Of a DNA stretch of 64,000 nt, positions 42,901-56,678 are shown piece by piece; the stretch's first letter is position 1; the number at the start of each line of letters is the position of its first letter. Source of the stretch: Pomphorhynchus laevis (taxonomy: Eukaryota; Acanthocephala; Palaeacanthocephala; Echinorhynchida; Pomphorhynchidae); contig WNNJ02001359.1 in assembly GCA_012934845.2 (NCBI GenBank), positions 25,217 through 89,216 on the forward strand, in the 5' to 3' direction. The notes beneath the pieces are model-generated. The model was given only the letters and a program-made list of their open reading frames with translations, did no database searches and was not told where the DNA came from. The position numbers and the translations under genes are program-made.

Positions 42901-45900
42901 ATAATATAGTTAATCTTTCGTTATCGAACTGATTAAGTTCGATTTAGCGAATAAAGTCTGTTCAATACAATGTACGGCTTTTAATTAAAACTTTCATTTC
43001 ATTCTTTTGTCAGATCTGTAAATTTAAAGAAGCTCAAAAGATTGTTTTAATTTCAAATAATATAGTTAATCTTTCGTTATCGAACTGATTAAGTTCGATT
43101 TAGCGAATAAAGTCTGTTCAATACAATGTACTGCTTTTAATTAAAACTTTCTTTTCATTCTTTTGAATGAAAAGAATGTCAGATCTGTAAATTTAAAGAA
43201 GCTCAAAAGATTGTTTTAATTTAAAATAATATAGTTAATCTTTCGTTATCGAACTGATTAAGTTCGATTTAGCGAATAAAGTCTGTTCAATACAATGTAC
43301 GGCTTTTAATTAAAACTTTCTTTTCATTCTTTTGTCAGATCTGTAAATTTAAAGAAGCTCAAAAGATTGTTTTAATTTAAAATAATATAGTTAATCTTTC
43401 GTTATCGAACTGATTAAGTTCGATTTAGCGAATAAAGTCTGTTCAATACAATGTACGGCTTTTAATTAAAACTTTCTTTTCATTCTTTTGTCAGATCTGT
43501 AAATTTAAAGAAGCTCAAAAGATTGTTTTAATTTAAAATAATATAGTTAATCTTTCGTTATCGAACTGATTAAGTTCGATTTAGCGAATAAAGTCTGTTC
43601 AATACAATGTACGGCTTTTAATTAAAACTTTCTTTTCATTCTTTTGTCAGATCTGTAAATTTAAAGAAGCTCAAAAGATTGTTTTAATTTAAAATAATAT
43701 AGTTAATCTTTCGTTATCGAACTGATTAAGTTCGATTTAGCGAATAAAGTATGTTCAATACAATGTACGGCTTTTAATTAAAACTTTCTTTTCATTCTTT
43801 TGTCAGATCTGTAAATTTAAAGAAGCTCAAAAGATTGTTTTTATTTAAAATAATATAGTTAATCTTTCGTTATCGAACTGATTAAGTTCGATTTAGCGAA
43901 TAAAGTCTGTTCAATACAATGTACGGCTTTTAATTAAAACTTTCATTTCATTCTTTTGTCAGATCTGTAAATTTAAAGAAGCTCAAAAGATTGTTTTTAT
44001 TTAAAATAATATAGTTAATCTTTCGTTATCGAACTGATTAAGTTCGATTTAGCGAATAAAGTCTGTTCAATACAATGTACGGCTTTTAATTAAAACTTTC
44101 TTTTCATTCTTTTGTCAGATCTGTAAATTTAAAGAAGCTCAAAAGATTGTTTTTATTTAAAATAATATAGTTAATCTTTCGTTATCGAACTGATTAAGTT
44201 CAATTTAGCGAATAAAGTCTGTTCAATACAATGTACCGCTTTTAATTAAAACTTTCATTTCATTCTTTTGTCAGATCTGTAAATTTAAAGAAGCTCAAAA
44301 GATTGTTTTAATTTAAAATAATATAGTTAATCTTTCGTTATCGAACTGATTAAGTTCGATTTAGCGAATAAAGTCTGTTCAATACAATGTACGGCTTTTA
44401 ATTAAAACTTTCTTTTCATTCTTTTGTCAGATCTGTAAATTTAAAGAAGCTCAAAAGATTGTTTTTATTTAAAATAATATAGTTAATCTTTCGTTATCGA
44501 ACTGATTAAGTTCGATTTAGCGAATAAAGTCTGTTCAATACAATGTACGGCTTTTAATTAAAACTTTCATTTCATTCTTTTGTCAGATCTGTAAATTTAA
44601 AGAAGCTCAAAAGATTGTTTTAATTTAAAATAATATAGTTAATCTTTCGTTATCGAACTGATTAAGTTCGATTTAGCGAATAAAGTCTGTTCAATACAAT
44701 GTACGGCTTTTAATTAAAACTTTCTTTTCATTCTTTTGTCAGATCTGTAAATTTAAAGAAGCTCAAAAGATTGTTTTAATTTAAAATAATATAGTTAATC
44801 TTTCGTTATCGAACTGATTAAGTTCGATTTAGCGAATAAAGTATGTTCAATACAATGTACGGCTTTTAATTAAAACTTTCATTTCATTCTTTTGTCAGAT
44901 CTGTAAATTTAAAGAAGCTCAAAAGATTGTTTTAATTTAAAATAATATAGTTAATCTTTCGTTATCGAACTGATTAAGTTCGATTTAGCGAATAAAGTCT
45001 GTTCAATACAATGTACGGCTTTTAATTAAAACTTTCATTTCATTCTTTTGTCAGATCTGTAAATTTAAAGAAGCTCAAAAGATTGTTTTTATTTAAAATA
45101 ATATAGTTAATCTTTCGTTATCGAACTGATTAAGTTCGATTTAGCGAATAAAGTCTGTTCAATACAATGTACGGCTTTTAATTAAAACTTTCTTTTCATT
45201 CTTTTGTCAGATCTGTAAATTTAAAGAAGCTCAAAAGATTGTTTTAATTTAAAATAATATAGTTAATCTTTCGTTATCGAACTGATTAAGTTCGATTTAG
45301 CGAATAAAGTCTGTTCAATACAATGTACGGCTTTTAATTAAAACTTTCATTTCATTCTTTTGTCAGATCTGTAAATTTAAAGAAGCTCAAAAGATTGTTT
45401 TAATTTAAAATAATATAGTTAATCTTTCGTTATCGAACTGATTAAGTTCGATTTAGCGAATAAAGTCTGTTCAATACAATGTACGGCTTTTAATTAAAAC
45501 TTTCTTTTCATTCTTTTGTCAGATCTGTAAATTTAAAGAAGCTCAAAAGATTGTTTTTATTTAAAATAATATAGTTAATCTTTCGTTATCGAACTGATTA
45601 AGTTCGATTTAGCGAATAAAGTCTGTTCAATACAATGTACGGCTTTTAATTAAAACTTTCATTTCATTCTTTTGTCAGATCTGTAAATTTAAAGAAGCTC
45701 AAAAGATTGTTTTAATTTAAAATAATATAGTTAATCTTTCGTTATCGAACTGATTAAGTTCGATTTAGCGAATAAAGTCTGTTCAATACAATGTACGGCT
45801 TTTAATTAAAACTTTCTTTTCATTCTTTTGTCAGATCTGTAAATTTAAAGAAGCTCAAAAGATTGTTTTAATTTAAAATAATATAGTTAATCTTTCGTTA

Positions 45901-46691
45901 TCGAACTGATTAAGTTCGATTTAGCGAATAAAGTCTGTTCAATACAATGTACGGCTTTTAATTAAAACTTTCTTTTCATTCTTTTGTCAGATCTGTAAAT
46001 TTAAAGAAGCTCAAAAGATTGTTTTTATTTAAAATAATATAGTTAATCTTTCGTTATCGAACTGATTAAGTTCGATTTAGCGAATAAAGTCTGTTCAATA
46101 CAATGTACGGCTTTTAATTAAAACTTTCTTTTCATTCTTTTGTCAGATCTGTAAATTTAAAGAAGCTCAAAAGATTGTTTTATTTAAAATAATATAGTTA
46201 ATCTTTCGTTATCGAACTGATTAAGTTCGATTTAGCGAATAAAGTATGTTCAATACAATGTACGGCTTTTAATTAAAACTTTCATTTCATTCTTTTGTCA
46301 GATCTGTAAATTTAAAGAAGCTCAAAAGATTGTTTTAATTTAAAAAAATATAGTTTATCTTTCGTTATCGAACTGATTAAGTTCGATTTAGAGAATAAAG
46401 TATGTTCAATACAATGTACGGCTTTTAATTAAAACTTTCATTTCATTCTTTTGTCAGATCTGTAAATTTAAAGAAGCTCAAAAGATTGTTTTAATTTAAA
46501 ATAATATAGTTAATCTTTCGTTATCGAACTGATTAAGTTCGATTTAGCGAATAAAGTATGTTCAATACAATGTACGGCTTTTAATTAAAACTTTCTTTTC
46601 ATTCTTTTGTCAGATCTGTAAATTTAAAGAAGCTCAAAAGATTGTTTTAATTTAAAATAATATAGTTAATCTTTCGTTATCGAACTGATTA
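39968..46691. repeat. Satellite 2: ~43 units of 156-157 bp with higher-order structure
   Basis: The word 'caatacaatgtacggctttt' recurs every 156-157 bases from 39986 (for example 40143, 40299, 40455). The array ends at 'gaactgatta' (46691). The monomer contains an internal palindrome, 'cgaactgattaagttcg'. Diagnostic variants repeat 1728 bases apart: 'tactgc' with a 'gaatgaaaagaatg' insertion at 41401 and 43129, and 'aatatagttt' with 'tttagagaataaag' at 40863 and 42591. This shows a duplicated block of about 11 units. Other variants alternate ('tcatttcatt' or 'tcttttcatt', 'gttttaa' or 'gttttta'). Confidence 0.95.
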
Positions 46692-48515
46692 CATCTCTAG
46701 GATTTCGTTATAATTGCACCTTATCGCTACAAAATATTGGGTGTTTGTTTATTACGGTAATATAGTAAATTAATATTAATTTATTAATTCTTATATTTAA
46801 TTAATTAACTTATAAATTAAGTTAATTTAATTCTTAATTTTTATTTTAATATTGATTTAACATATTTTAATTGTAGTAAACTATAATTAAAATTAAACGG
46901 TATAGATTGAATTAAGATTTGGAATAAAACAATCACTCGATTAAAAGTGCACATGTTCCGAATTATCTGCGACGATTCTAATTTTAGTAAGCTTTATAAA
47001 AATCATAGCTGTTGATATAAATATTTAGCTAAGCACATTAAGAAAATATTAAAGTTGCATCGTTCTTTTGATTATTTCAACGAGCTAATTGAAATAATAT
47101 TTTGTTTATTGATTTCCTAATTTAAATGATTAATTAAATTTAATATAAGAGTTTGTGTTAAGCGGAACTTATTCGTTCATTTGCAATTGATAAGATACGG
47201 AGACCAACGTATTCACTGACTTCCACAGCTATAACAGTACGTATATGACATTTTTAAAGTTTTGTCTTTTTATTTTATTAATACATTATTGTCGCAAATT
47301 TGAGAATTGAACTCATTTAAATTTTAATCATTAAAATTTTAGCACATTTTTTTTGCGTTACGGGCTCTCGATCGTTTGTCAGTTTTCTCTCACTATATAG
47401 GAAATCTTTCAGCTATATACTAGAAACGATTTGAGGAATTGTATTCTAACTTATAAGAAAATATAAAAGACCTCATATTGCAAATTTATTATAAAATAAT
47501 CGAGAAGACTAGAACGGCAATTTACAGAATATTTGTATCTATTGTTATTTTAAATAAAATATTAAAATATTTAAAATATATATTCTAATACTCTGCATTA
47601 ATCTATAATCTGCATTATTTCAGGGATTACCGTGTGAAACATAAGTATCATCACAGTGTATCGTTTAAATCTAAATTTTCTAGTGCTATCAACGAAAGCT
47701 TTTTAATCTAAAATCAACCAGAGCAAATGAATTGCATTAAAATGTTCATAATCTTACACAATTGACGCTCAAATGTATGACAGACTCAAAACTAACTAGT
47801 GTACTAATCAATTGGTTGTTCAATCTAAACATTTTAAGAGTTGTGGCTCAAATTTCATCCTCTTTTGAATGTTTAACATTCAAAGTTGTTGCCAAGTAAT
47901 TGACGTTTATAATGTAACTTATAACGAAAATGTGAATAATAAATAGTATATTTCAGCATTTTAATCATGCGAAATTGTAATGCGATCAGGTAACGGACGC
48001 TATTCTTCAAAAGCTTAAACAAAAACAAATCTTAAGGAAAAGCCCGTAAATCTGACATCAATGGTTTTGTCGATAATTTTATAATGTATTGTAGTCATAC
48101 CATACATTAATGATGAATTCCATTAAATATCCTTTTTTACATATATTTCTAATATTATGCAATTGGCATAATTTTAATATTACTTTTTATATTAATAAAT
48201 TATATATTGAATTATATATTAATATATTTAATTGTCAAACAATATTTAGTTGATATTTTACATTTTTGTGCTTTGAATGAGTACAAAAATCCATAGTCGT
48301 TTAATCATTGTATTTAAATATAATAATTTAAATACATAATTTGATATTAAAATATGAAAATCTATAAATTACAAATATAAATTATTAATAGTAAAAACGA
48401 TATTAAAATCTGATTAGTTTATTTAATTACAGATCTTCCAATTGATAGAGAAATATGTTAATTTTTTAAAACCTAGATGTTTTATGAACCGATTTATAGA
48501 TAAATCATGTAATAG
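46692..48515. other. AT-rich intergenic stretch
   Basis: No gene, RNA or recognisable mobile element could be supported. Open frames are very short. Confidence 0.4.
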
Positions 48516-48519
48516 AATT

Positions 48520-48660
48520 AAAATTTGAGTTCATCAGGAGGAACTGCTATGTTATCAGGTTTCATTTCATGTACCTACATGAACTGAGGAGCCATATACC
48601 TGCCAATGATTCATTTCTTGTTTTGTCGGATCAAATAAATTGTTTAATAACTTTTTATAA
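48520..48660 (-). repeat. Diverged Penelope-like 3'-end copy
   Basis: Keeps 'catcaggaggaactgctatg' and 'ttatcaggttt', then 'gaggagccatatacctgcc' and 'ttgtcggatcaaat'. It is the reverse strand of the family block seen at 27.6 kb. Confidence 0.7.
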
Positions 48661-48784
48661 AACGTAAACAATTACATATTAAAAATAATACTATATACGA
48701 TATATTATATCTATTTTATAGTAAAGTATATAAAGTACTATACATTTAATAATTGAAAATAGTTGATAATGATCTATTCATTGA

Positions 48785-48973
48785 TAAAGAATTATTGGAG
48801 CTGAATCAAAAAAGGGGAAACATTTATTTGATATTTCTCTAACCCCAGTTAGCATATTCCAAAAATTACATTCAATAAATCTTCAGTAATTTTCTAAAGG
48901 TATTAACACGGGTTAGCGAAATATCAAATAAAAGTTTCCCCCTATTTTGATACAGCTCCAGTAATTCTTTATA
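48785..48973. mobile_element. MITE-like element with ~60-bp terminal inverted repeats
   Basis: The left arm begins 'aaagaattattggagctg' (48786) and continues 'ggggaaac.tttatttgata'. The right arm is its reverse complement, ending 'cagctccagtaattcttt' (48970). The middle is about 60 bases. There is no coding capacity. TA dinucleotides flank both ends, which would suit a Tc1/mariner-type insertion, but the exact ends are uncertain. Confidence 0.8.
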
Positions 48974-49109
48974 CATATTATAAGATAATTATTATGCGAA
49001 TATTATATAATTAATAAATATTTTAATAATATAATATTATTATATTATTATATAATATTATTTAATAATATTGTAATATTATTACAATATTATTAAAGGT
49101 CACAGACCA

Positions 49110-52100
49110 TTAATTGTCGAAAACCACAAAAAAATAAAAAAAGTACGAGAAAAAGCGAAAGTTGGTTACTCAATCAAGCCATCGTGTTTAGGTTTCTCTA
49201 CTTTAATCGGTCCTGAGCCATCTCCTTCAGTATCGTTATCCATTCTTTTAGGTTTTTAATCCAACCAATATTCGTCTACTTGAATATCTTAGGCCGAGTA
49301 TGGATATCCAATGCTCGTTGGAACGCCTTTCTAATGCCATTTCTTGGTTGCTTCCATACAGGAATAGGATGCTCCAATAAACAGACATTCACAATCTTTC
49401 AGCATCCATCCACAGGGCATGGATCACATATTTCCAGCGTTGCATTTCCATAATGCTTTCTAGGTTTCGCACCTCACATTGGCACCTTACTTCAGCATTG
49501 CTACTCTAATGTATAGACCGAATTTTACTTATGCGTCCAAGGAACTGATGGTCAAAAGTAATTATACTATATAGAAGAGTAAGTTTGTCTGGTCACGTTT
49601 CACATCCATATGTAGAATTGGCCTAATAATTGCGGAATGCACTCTAGACTTTGCGGTTACGCGGATATTTCTTCTTTTCCACAGTTTAGAGAGATCTGCA
49701 AATGCTCTACTTGCGTTGATAATTTTCAATTTTATATACTCTTCGAAATATCCATTTATTAATACAGCACATCCGAGATAATTGAACTGATCTGTGCGCT
49801 CTGTTCAATACAATTTGCGTGCATAATCTTACATTTCAATAGATTCAATAGGAGACCAAAAGGTGAGGTAGATCTCACAATAAGCACAATCATGATTTCT
49901 ATTTGCTTAAAATTTTCAGCAACTAGGACGATATCATCTGCATATGTTAGGTCAGACACTCTAACTTCGCTATCTTCAACGGGAACACCATCATTATCAC
50001 GTGAAAGGGTAATATTTAATATTTTGTTAATTACGACTTTGAATAGCATAGGCCCAATAACACTGCCTTGTCTTTCACCGCAGGAAACTTCGAACTCCTC
50101 ACTTGTCGAATTTCTTTCACGGACATACGTCTGATCATATAATGCTTGTATTACACCACATAATTTTCGAAGAATTCCGCAATCATCCAGCAAAAGGCAT
50201 ATGATCATTCGATCCACCCTATCAAAGTCTGTCTTAAAATTCAAGAATGCTGCAACTGTAGGAAGTCGGAACTCATGTCGATCTTAGAGTATACAGCGCA
50301 ACGTAAAAATATGATCAATGCATCAACGTCCTTTGTAGAAGCTAGATTGACTCTCACTTGTTCTGCATTCACGTAACAAGCGGATTCGATCGTGGATGAT
50401 ATGTTAAAGCACTTTGTATACAGTGAGAAGCAAGGAAATAGGTCTGCAGTTTTAACAACAATTTGGATTTCCTTAAAGATTGGAATAATTATAACCTTTG
50501 ATAGCTTTTAATGGTAATCGTTTTTCCTTCCATATACTAGAAAGACGAAAAGTTCAGCGCTAAACATTTCCACATCATATCCAGGCGCTTTCCCATAGCG
50601 AAATACCCTAATTGCTTCTTAATTAGGGCTCAGAAACTTCTTGTTTCTTCTTAATTCGGTCTCGAGACATTAACATCTTCACAGCATTTACTATAGACAA
50701 TTTGAGATAAGGTAAGATTATTGGTATGCAGGTTAGCAAGGTAACTTGACCATTCGGCTAAGCTTCCTAATGTTGTGTGTACAGCCTGATCGTGTTTATT
50801 AACCAGTTGAGTACAATTTGATATTGCGCATCTTATTATGCTGCGAACCGATTGATATAATCTCCGAGCATCTCCACATTACTCCGCATTCTCGGTGCAG
50901 CTCGCGACTTTATTCTAGTAACTATCTCCATTCAACCGCTGGTTGTGTTTCAGCAGTCTGTTGTATGCCATCATATTCTGTTTATTGCTTGAGTTGATAG
51001 CCCTTTTCTTTTGCTCAGACAGGCCTAAAGTCGATGCTGAGATCCAACAAGGCATTTCTATGCACTCGTATGTAGTACTTTTTCGTGGCGATCACAACAG
51101 AGGCAATCATTTTCCTTGTCAATTCATCCCCCGGTAATCAAATATCTAGTGAGACTAGATATTTGTAAGACTATGGAATATCTGTAAGACTATGGAAAAC
51201 GCAGTTTATCTAGTGTAATCACAACCAATTAGTGATATGTCACAACACCCAGCCTTCAATATGCAGACTGTCTCGAAGCGAGTTGCGAAATCATTTGCGG
51301 AAGAAAATGTAATTAATTCGATTACGATGCTTATCGTTCAAATGTGCCCACGAGACCAAGTTACGTGTTTATGACGGAAAAATGCATTCGCCGCGAGTAG
51401 ATAATAAATTTCTGCAAGGGGATACTAATCGGTTGCCATTTGATCACAATTTACCAACTGAGTAACGTCTGACCGCATTTGCTTGGCACCCATTATATCC
51501 ACCCACATAATCATTATAGTCACCAGCTAGTACCATAATGTCATTTGATGGTATTACTGACAATACATAACCAATATCATTGCAGAAACAGTCTATTTAT
51601 TTTGAAAGCGCATTGCTTGTAGGTGAATATGCGCTGGGGATAGTCCAATTATGGGGTTTACCAGCAATACACAACATATAGATGCGTGGATAGCATCCTC
51701 CTACTCAATAATAGTGTCTATCACATCATTTCTTAATACAATACTGACACCACAGTCTCGCAGAACCATAAAAGAAGACGGTATACCTTATATCATAACC
51801 CGGATCAATCAAAACCATAGAACCACTATCAGCGACACAGCATTCAGTCAGGCAGCATATATTGATGGACTTGTGTGTCAATATGCGAGCAAGTAGATCT
51901 TTCTGTCCCGGTTAGAGCAACCATCTGACATTCAACGTACCGATACGAAAAGGTCTGAATTGGAGACCGATGTAATGGGAATGATATCAGTCTTAGCATT
52001 TGGTAATAGAGTCTCATCATGCAACGATGTAGATAAATGATAGTTTTCGTTTGCTGTCATCTGTTATTTGTAATCGATGTATGAGGTTATAATACCGCAA

Positions 52101-52460
52101 GAGGTTACCACTCTCAAGATTTTAAGATAGAGGCAGTTATGGCTAAAACTAGTCAATCATTGTTATCGGTAGTGATCCCTAGCCGATGCAAACCCTTTGC
52201 AGCACCTGCTCGGCAATAACCACTTATTTAATGGTGAGGCATACTCGCCATGTTACAATGTCAAGTCCACTGAAGGTTAAATGGCTTTTTAGTAGAACGT
52301 AAGGTATCCCACCACCGCGATGACATTACCGCCTAGCTGTCAGCTAATACTTATTCGTGAGATCAAATCTAGCTTGTTTCGTAGCTAACCATCATGTCTG
52401 ATGGTCGTTCTCATATTCGCAACCCGGGGACGCTGAGGGTAGCGCTGGTTATCCAATTAT
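49110..52460 (-). mobile_element. RTE-clade LINE, near full length, decayed
   Basis: On the minus strand the 5' leader (about 52455-52000, less AT-rich than the flanks) is followed by an AP endonuclease: 'FRPFRIGTLNV' near 51955, 'INICCLTECC' near 51870, 'NDIMVLAGDYNDYVGGYNG' near 51540, and later 'NAFFRHKHVTWS' near 51385. The reverse transcriptase frame 50244-49759 has motif A 'NFKTDFDRVDR', motif B 'SCGERQGSVIGPMLF' and motif C 'LTYADDIVLVAE'. These match the RTE clade ('GTLNVRTL', 'AGDFN', 'FADDIAL' types). Many frameshifts and stops lie between the blocks, and only the palm stays open for 161 codons. The 3' part runs to about 49110. Confidence 0.85.
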
Positions 52461-53765
52461 CCAATATATATTATAATATAAAGTATATGTAATATATTTA
52501 TGAATATAATAGATACTTTACATTAAATACTAAATACTAAATACTAAATAAATGAATACTTTATACAAAAATCACTGTATAAAATATCGCTTTTGTCGTT
52601 TTGTTATACTTTCAAAAACTGTGTCTAGTACATAGGGTTTTGCAGCATCAAGATTAAAGCTAATTGAATCAAATTTCCAACACAGCGATATTATCAACAA
52701 AAATTCAATTATTCTTCACATTGGACTACTTAACCTGAAACTGATAAGGAAATCAGTTAATTGTTGTACAAGTACGTGTCAAGTTTTATCTAATTAAAAT
52801 ATGTTCATTAATCTTAATTTAAAAGTTTTGCATAAGTTAGAATTAATCAATTTTTGAATGATCATCATGATAATGCAATCGGGATTGTGATGCTCGAAAT
52901 GTTTTCACTATTAATGCTATATTTAATCTTAGCTCGGGCATCACACCTAAATATTACTATTTAATAGAATTCAGAATATTCACTGCCTATCGCTATCAAC
53001 AATGACTGAGATTTTAATCTTTGCACAAACATGGGACGACTCTATGCATTTGGAAACAAATGACATATCGTATTTTGTATTTCATTATTTTGTAAACTTA
53101 TCTTCCTTATTTTAATGTCGAATTTGCATATTATGTAAACTTTTCTTCCTTATTCTAATGTCAAATTTTCATATCGGATTTCAAAAACCAATTATATTCG
53201 TTTTTTACATTTTTTATAATTCGAGGTTTCATTCACAATTCACATTCGCAGTGCTCTGATACAACGATGACGTGTTAGATTACCACGGAAATATTGAACT
53301 CTATTACAATATCCGATAATTATTTATATATTGATGTATATACCTTCAATTTAATTGATTTTTAATAATTTTTTACATTTAATAAAAATATTAAATAATT
53401 TTAATTTATTAATTTTTAATAAACATTTTTAATAGATTTTTATAATTTTTCATCAGGTACTAATAAACTGTAAAAATTCTTAAAATTTACTTTATTGCTA
53501 ATAAATAAATTGAAATGCGTTTGGAGTTTGCATGAATTGGTGATATTTTAGTAAAAACAAAAAGTTGTTTTAATTAAATTAAAAGGTTCTTTAATTAAGT
53601 TTTAATTAAAGATTTTTAATCGCAAACAGTTGTTTGCACAAGTTAGTAAGAAACTATCTTCTGCTTCGGAGGAAATTTTATTTTCCTCAAATATATTTTA
53701 ATTATTAAGATTCTTAAATGATTTTTTGAGTTCTATGATTTTTACAATCATAGAACTCAAAATGA
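52461..53765. other. AT-rich intergenic stretch
   Basis: Begins with a short 'aaatactaaatactaaatac' micro-repeat near 52525-52550. Two ~45-base direct repeats occur near 53090-53165 ('gtaaacttatcttccttatt' and 'gtaaacttttcttccttatt'). No gene was seen. Confidence 0.5.
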
Positions 53766-55270
53766 TTATTGTTTACAAATTAAAAAATGAAATATTTTTT
53801 TTATTTTTTTTAATTTTTGATTTTTTAATAAAAAATTACTTATTAATAAATAAATTAAATTTATTATTAATAAATAGAGACAATTGCTAGCCAGCGCAAC
53901 TAACGCCTGTTGAGAACTCTCTAATGACGTCGAAAGTAAAACTAAGTCATTGGCGCAAGGGAAATATCTTTGAACGTAGATGCGCGAGTCGCCTTGCATA
54001 ACCCCACAATTCACTTGAAAGGAATCTAAAATTTCGAGATAATCGAGGACACTAATATTATTAGGACGAAATATTGACTCGAGTAAATGCATAAACTTCA
54101 ATGAAATACCAACCTTTTCAGTCAGCTTTATGAGGAGTAGTAAACGGTCGACTGAATCAAAAGCACATTGAAAGTCAATAAAAATCCCGTATTGAGAATG
54201 CTTTGTTGAAACTCGATTCAAAATGAGTTCTCGAACTAGTTGCATTGCGTCAATAGTAGAGTGTTTAGTCTAAAACGAAACTGCTTACGGGGTATTATAT
54301 GGAATAGATTTCGGATTTAGCGCTTAGTTAGTACTACTGAAAACAATTTGTCAGCTGATTCAAGAGAACGATTCTCCTATATGAATCAAACGAATCCAAA
54401 GGACCTTTCCCTTTATAGAGGAACTTGGCAACACCCTCTTTCCACGCAAAAGGAAGTGGCCGCCCACGAAGTATGATGCTGAGCAAGAAAGTCCAGCAGT
54501 CAGCTAGTTAAGGAAATGTATCGCTGAGCTGCTCAACGCTGCAGATGTGATCCGGCCCTGGGACATACTTACTACGTATCAAGCGCAAAACAAATGCAAT
54601 CTCATATGCAAAAAAAAGCATTTAGAGGACCATTATCGTTCGGAACACTGTTTTGAAACAACACATTTCCAACTTTGAAGACCGTATCTGAGGAACAATT
54701 ACAAAGGAATGATTTAAAGTAATATACCTACTGAATGAATGTAATTCGAGACATACACTTACTGAATAAATAAGTATTTAAGGAGTACTTACAAAGAAAT
54801 GATTTGAAGTAATCTACCCACTGAATGAGAGTAATTCGAGACTTTACACTTACTAAAGAAGTAGGGCTTATTTTCCAAGAGCATTTCTCTGCCAATTCTA
54901 AGTGGCCATACTCTTCATCAAGTTTCGATAAACGGCGAAGTTCGCGAAGGCGTTTAGTGGACCTGAAATCACTCCTAGCTTTGATATCCATTCTCAACGA
55001 CTTAGCTAAAGTAATGAGTTTATGCTGCACATTATTTAATTCCTGTGTTTTGTGGGGTCAAGGACTTACCTTATGTTGAAGATGACAAGCTGAGAGGAAA
55101 CTAAGAGTCATATTTCCAATGATCGAGTCCGAATATCCCGAATGTAACCGTGCAAAGACCGAATTCTGATCTTGAAGACCGAATTTGAGAACAAATAACA
55201 AAGGAATGATTTGAAGAAATCTACGCATTGAATGAGAGGAATTCGAGGCCTTATACTTTATATATTCATT
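53766..55270 (-). mobile_element. LINE fragment (reverse transcriptase region)
   Basis: The minus-strand frame 54245-53766 reads 'QLVRELILNRV', 'YGIFIDFQCAFDSVDRLLLL' (motif A, both Asp), 'FQVNCGVMQGD' (motif B start) and a degraded motif C ('CANDLVLLS', where the family has ADD). The upstream frame 55030-54728 ('RLRELRRLSKLDEEYG', 'TSLVSVKSRITLIQW') resembles the linker between endonuclease and reverse transcriptase in LINEs. The motif C change (Asp to Asn) and stops make it inactive. The clade is uncertain. Confidence 0.75.
54690..55262. repeat. ~85-bp repeat unit within the LINE fragment
   Basis: 'acaaaggaatgattt.aagta', 'tct.ccactgaatgaga' and 'gtaattcgaga' recur at about 54698-54770, 54789-54850 and 55198-55250. 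The first two are about 90 bases apart. Confidence 0.75.
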
Positions 55271-56678
55271 ATCTCATATTTACGGAATTTATTACACTTA
55301 CAAGAGACTCCGGTGTATACTGCCTATACCAAGTGTATTTGGAAGACTTTCTCGTATTTCAAAAGAGCGTAAATTTGGCTCAATTCCCGTACCATATCAT
55401 AAAAGTGGAGATGTGTGCATTTGTATTTTATTTGGGAATCGTTGCGATGCCTTATCGCATATCTTAATCTCTTCCATTCTGACGCAGAAGTCGCTTGCTT
55501 AACCTTAACGACTTTACAAGACTAGGCTGACTTCTGACGGCGAGAGTATGCGCGGATACATAGATAATTCACATTTTTTAATTTTATTAAGACGGAAATG
55601 GAAAATAATACTTTTCATTATTATTGATAAATAATTACTTATTATTTATGTATTATTTGTACATCAAATAATATTAAAATTATACTTTTTAACATTTTGA
55701 TTTTGTTTTGCTGCTGTATTTAATGATAACTTCATGAGGTAAAACGTATGGATTTGCTGCTATCAGAGAATAATAACCGATGTTAGAAGCATAATTACAA
55801 TTATGGAGCAATGAAACATAATATGTTTATTCTCCTTTTATTTTTGTCAACCAAATAAATTCCATTTTGAATTAGCTATTTTTCGTTCGAACACTGCAAC
55901 TTAAAGATCGATATGACGGGCTTGTCAAAAAGATCTTATAGTGTTTTTGTGTGTGATTTTAGGCATATAATCACAAGTTTTTGCAGCTATGATATCAGTT
56001 ACCCAATTGCGATAATATCCAGATCAATGTGATCTTCGTTTTTCTCCTAGCGAACATGTCGGAATTATAAAGTTTTTGTTAAACAAATTTAGTTCCGATA
56101 GTTTATAATACAAGAAACATTATAGTTATCTTATATTATAAGATTATAAAAACATATGACATAAAAACATATGACATAAAAACATATAACATATATTGAA
56201 CATCATATATGTTCAATGTATCGTGGTGCTTCAAAACTAAAATAGTTCTTGAGCAGAACATTTACGAATTATTTTAATATATGTGACGATATTAAAATTT
56301 AAATATCTAATTTAATTAATATTTTTAAATATAATTATATATTTTTATTTAAATATAATTTATTTAAGTTAATTTAGACAAAATTCATTTGCTTTAAAAT
56401 TTAAGATGAATTTGAAGAGCTTTTGTAAGTGAATATTTTTAATAAAACATTGAATAAAACATTACCAATTTTAAAAATGTTAAAATGTTTAAATGCTCAA
56501 TTTTTAAATGTTTAAAAATTAAGAATAAATTTTTAGTTTTTTAAAACGCGCAATAAATTGCAAATTTTTTATTACCATTAATTTCCATAGCATTTAGGTT
56601 TAAAAATACCAAAAATGTTTTTAGTTATTAAAGTAAATTGTTTAAATTATATTAAATTATGCTTTTAATTGTATTTAG
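55271..56678. other. Stretch without a supported gene
   Basis: AT-rich. A short palindromic 'aacatatatgttcaatgtat' region lies near 56195-56220. Upstream exons of the methyltransferase-like gene probably lie here or further left, but I could not identify them. Confidence 0.4.

Noticed and set aside
39968-46691. CRISPR-like array because of regular spacing.
   Set aside because: The whole unit repeats with no unique spacers, so it is a tandem satellite.
51651-51896. Plus-strand 81-codon open frame.
   Set aside because: It is antisense to the endonuclease region of the RTE LINE.
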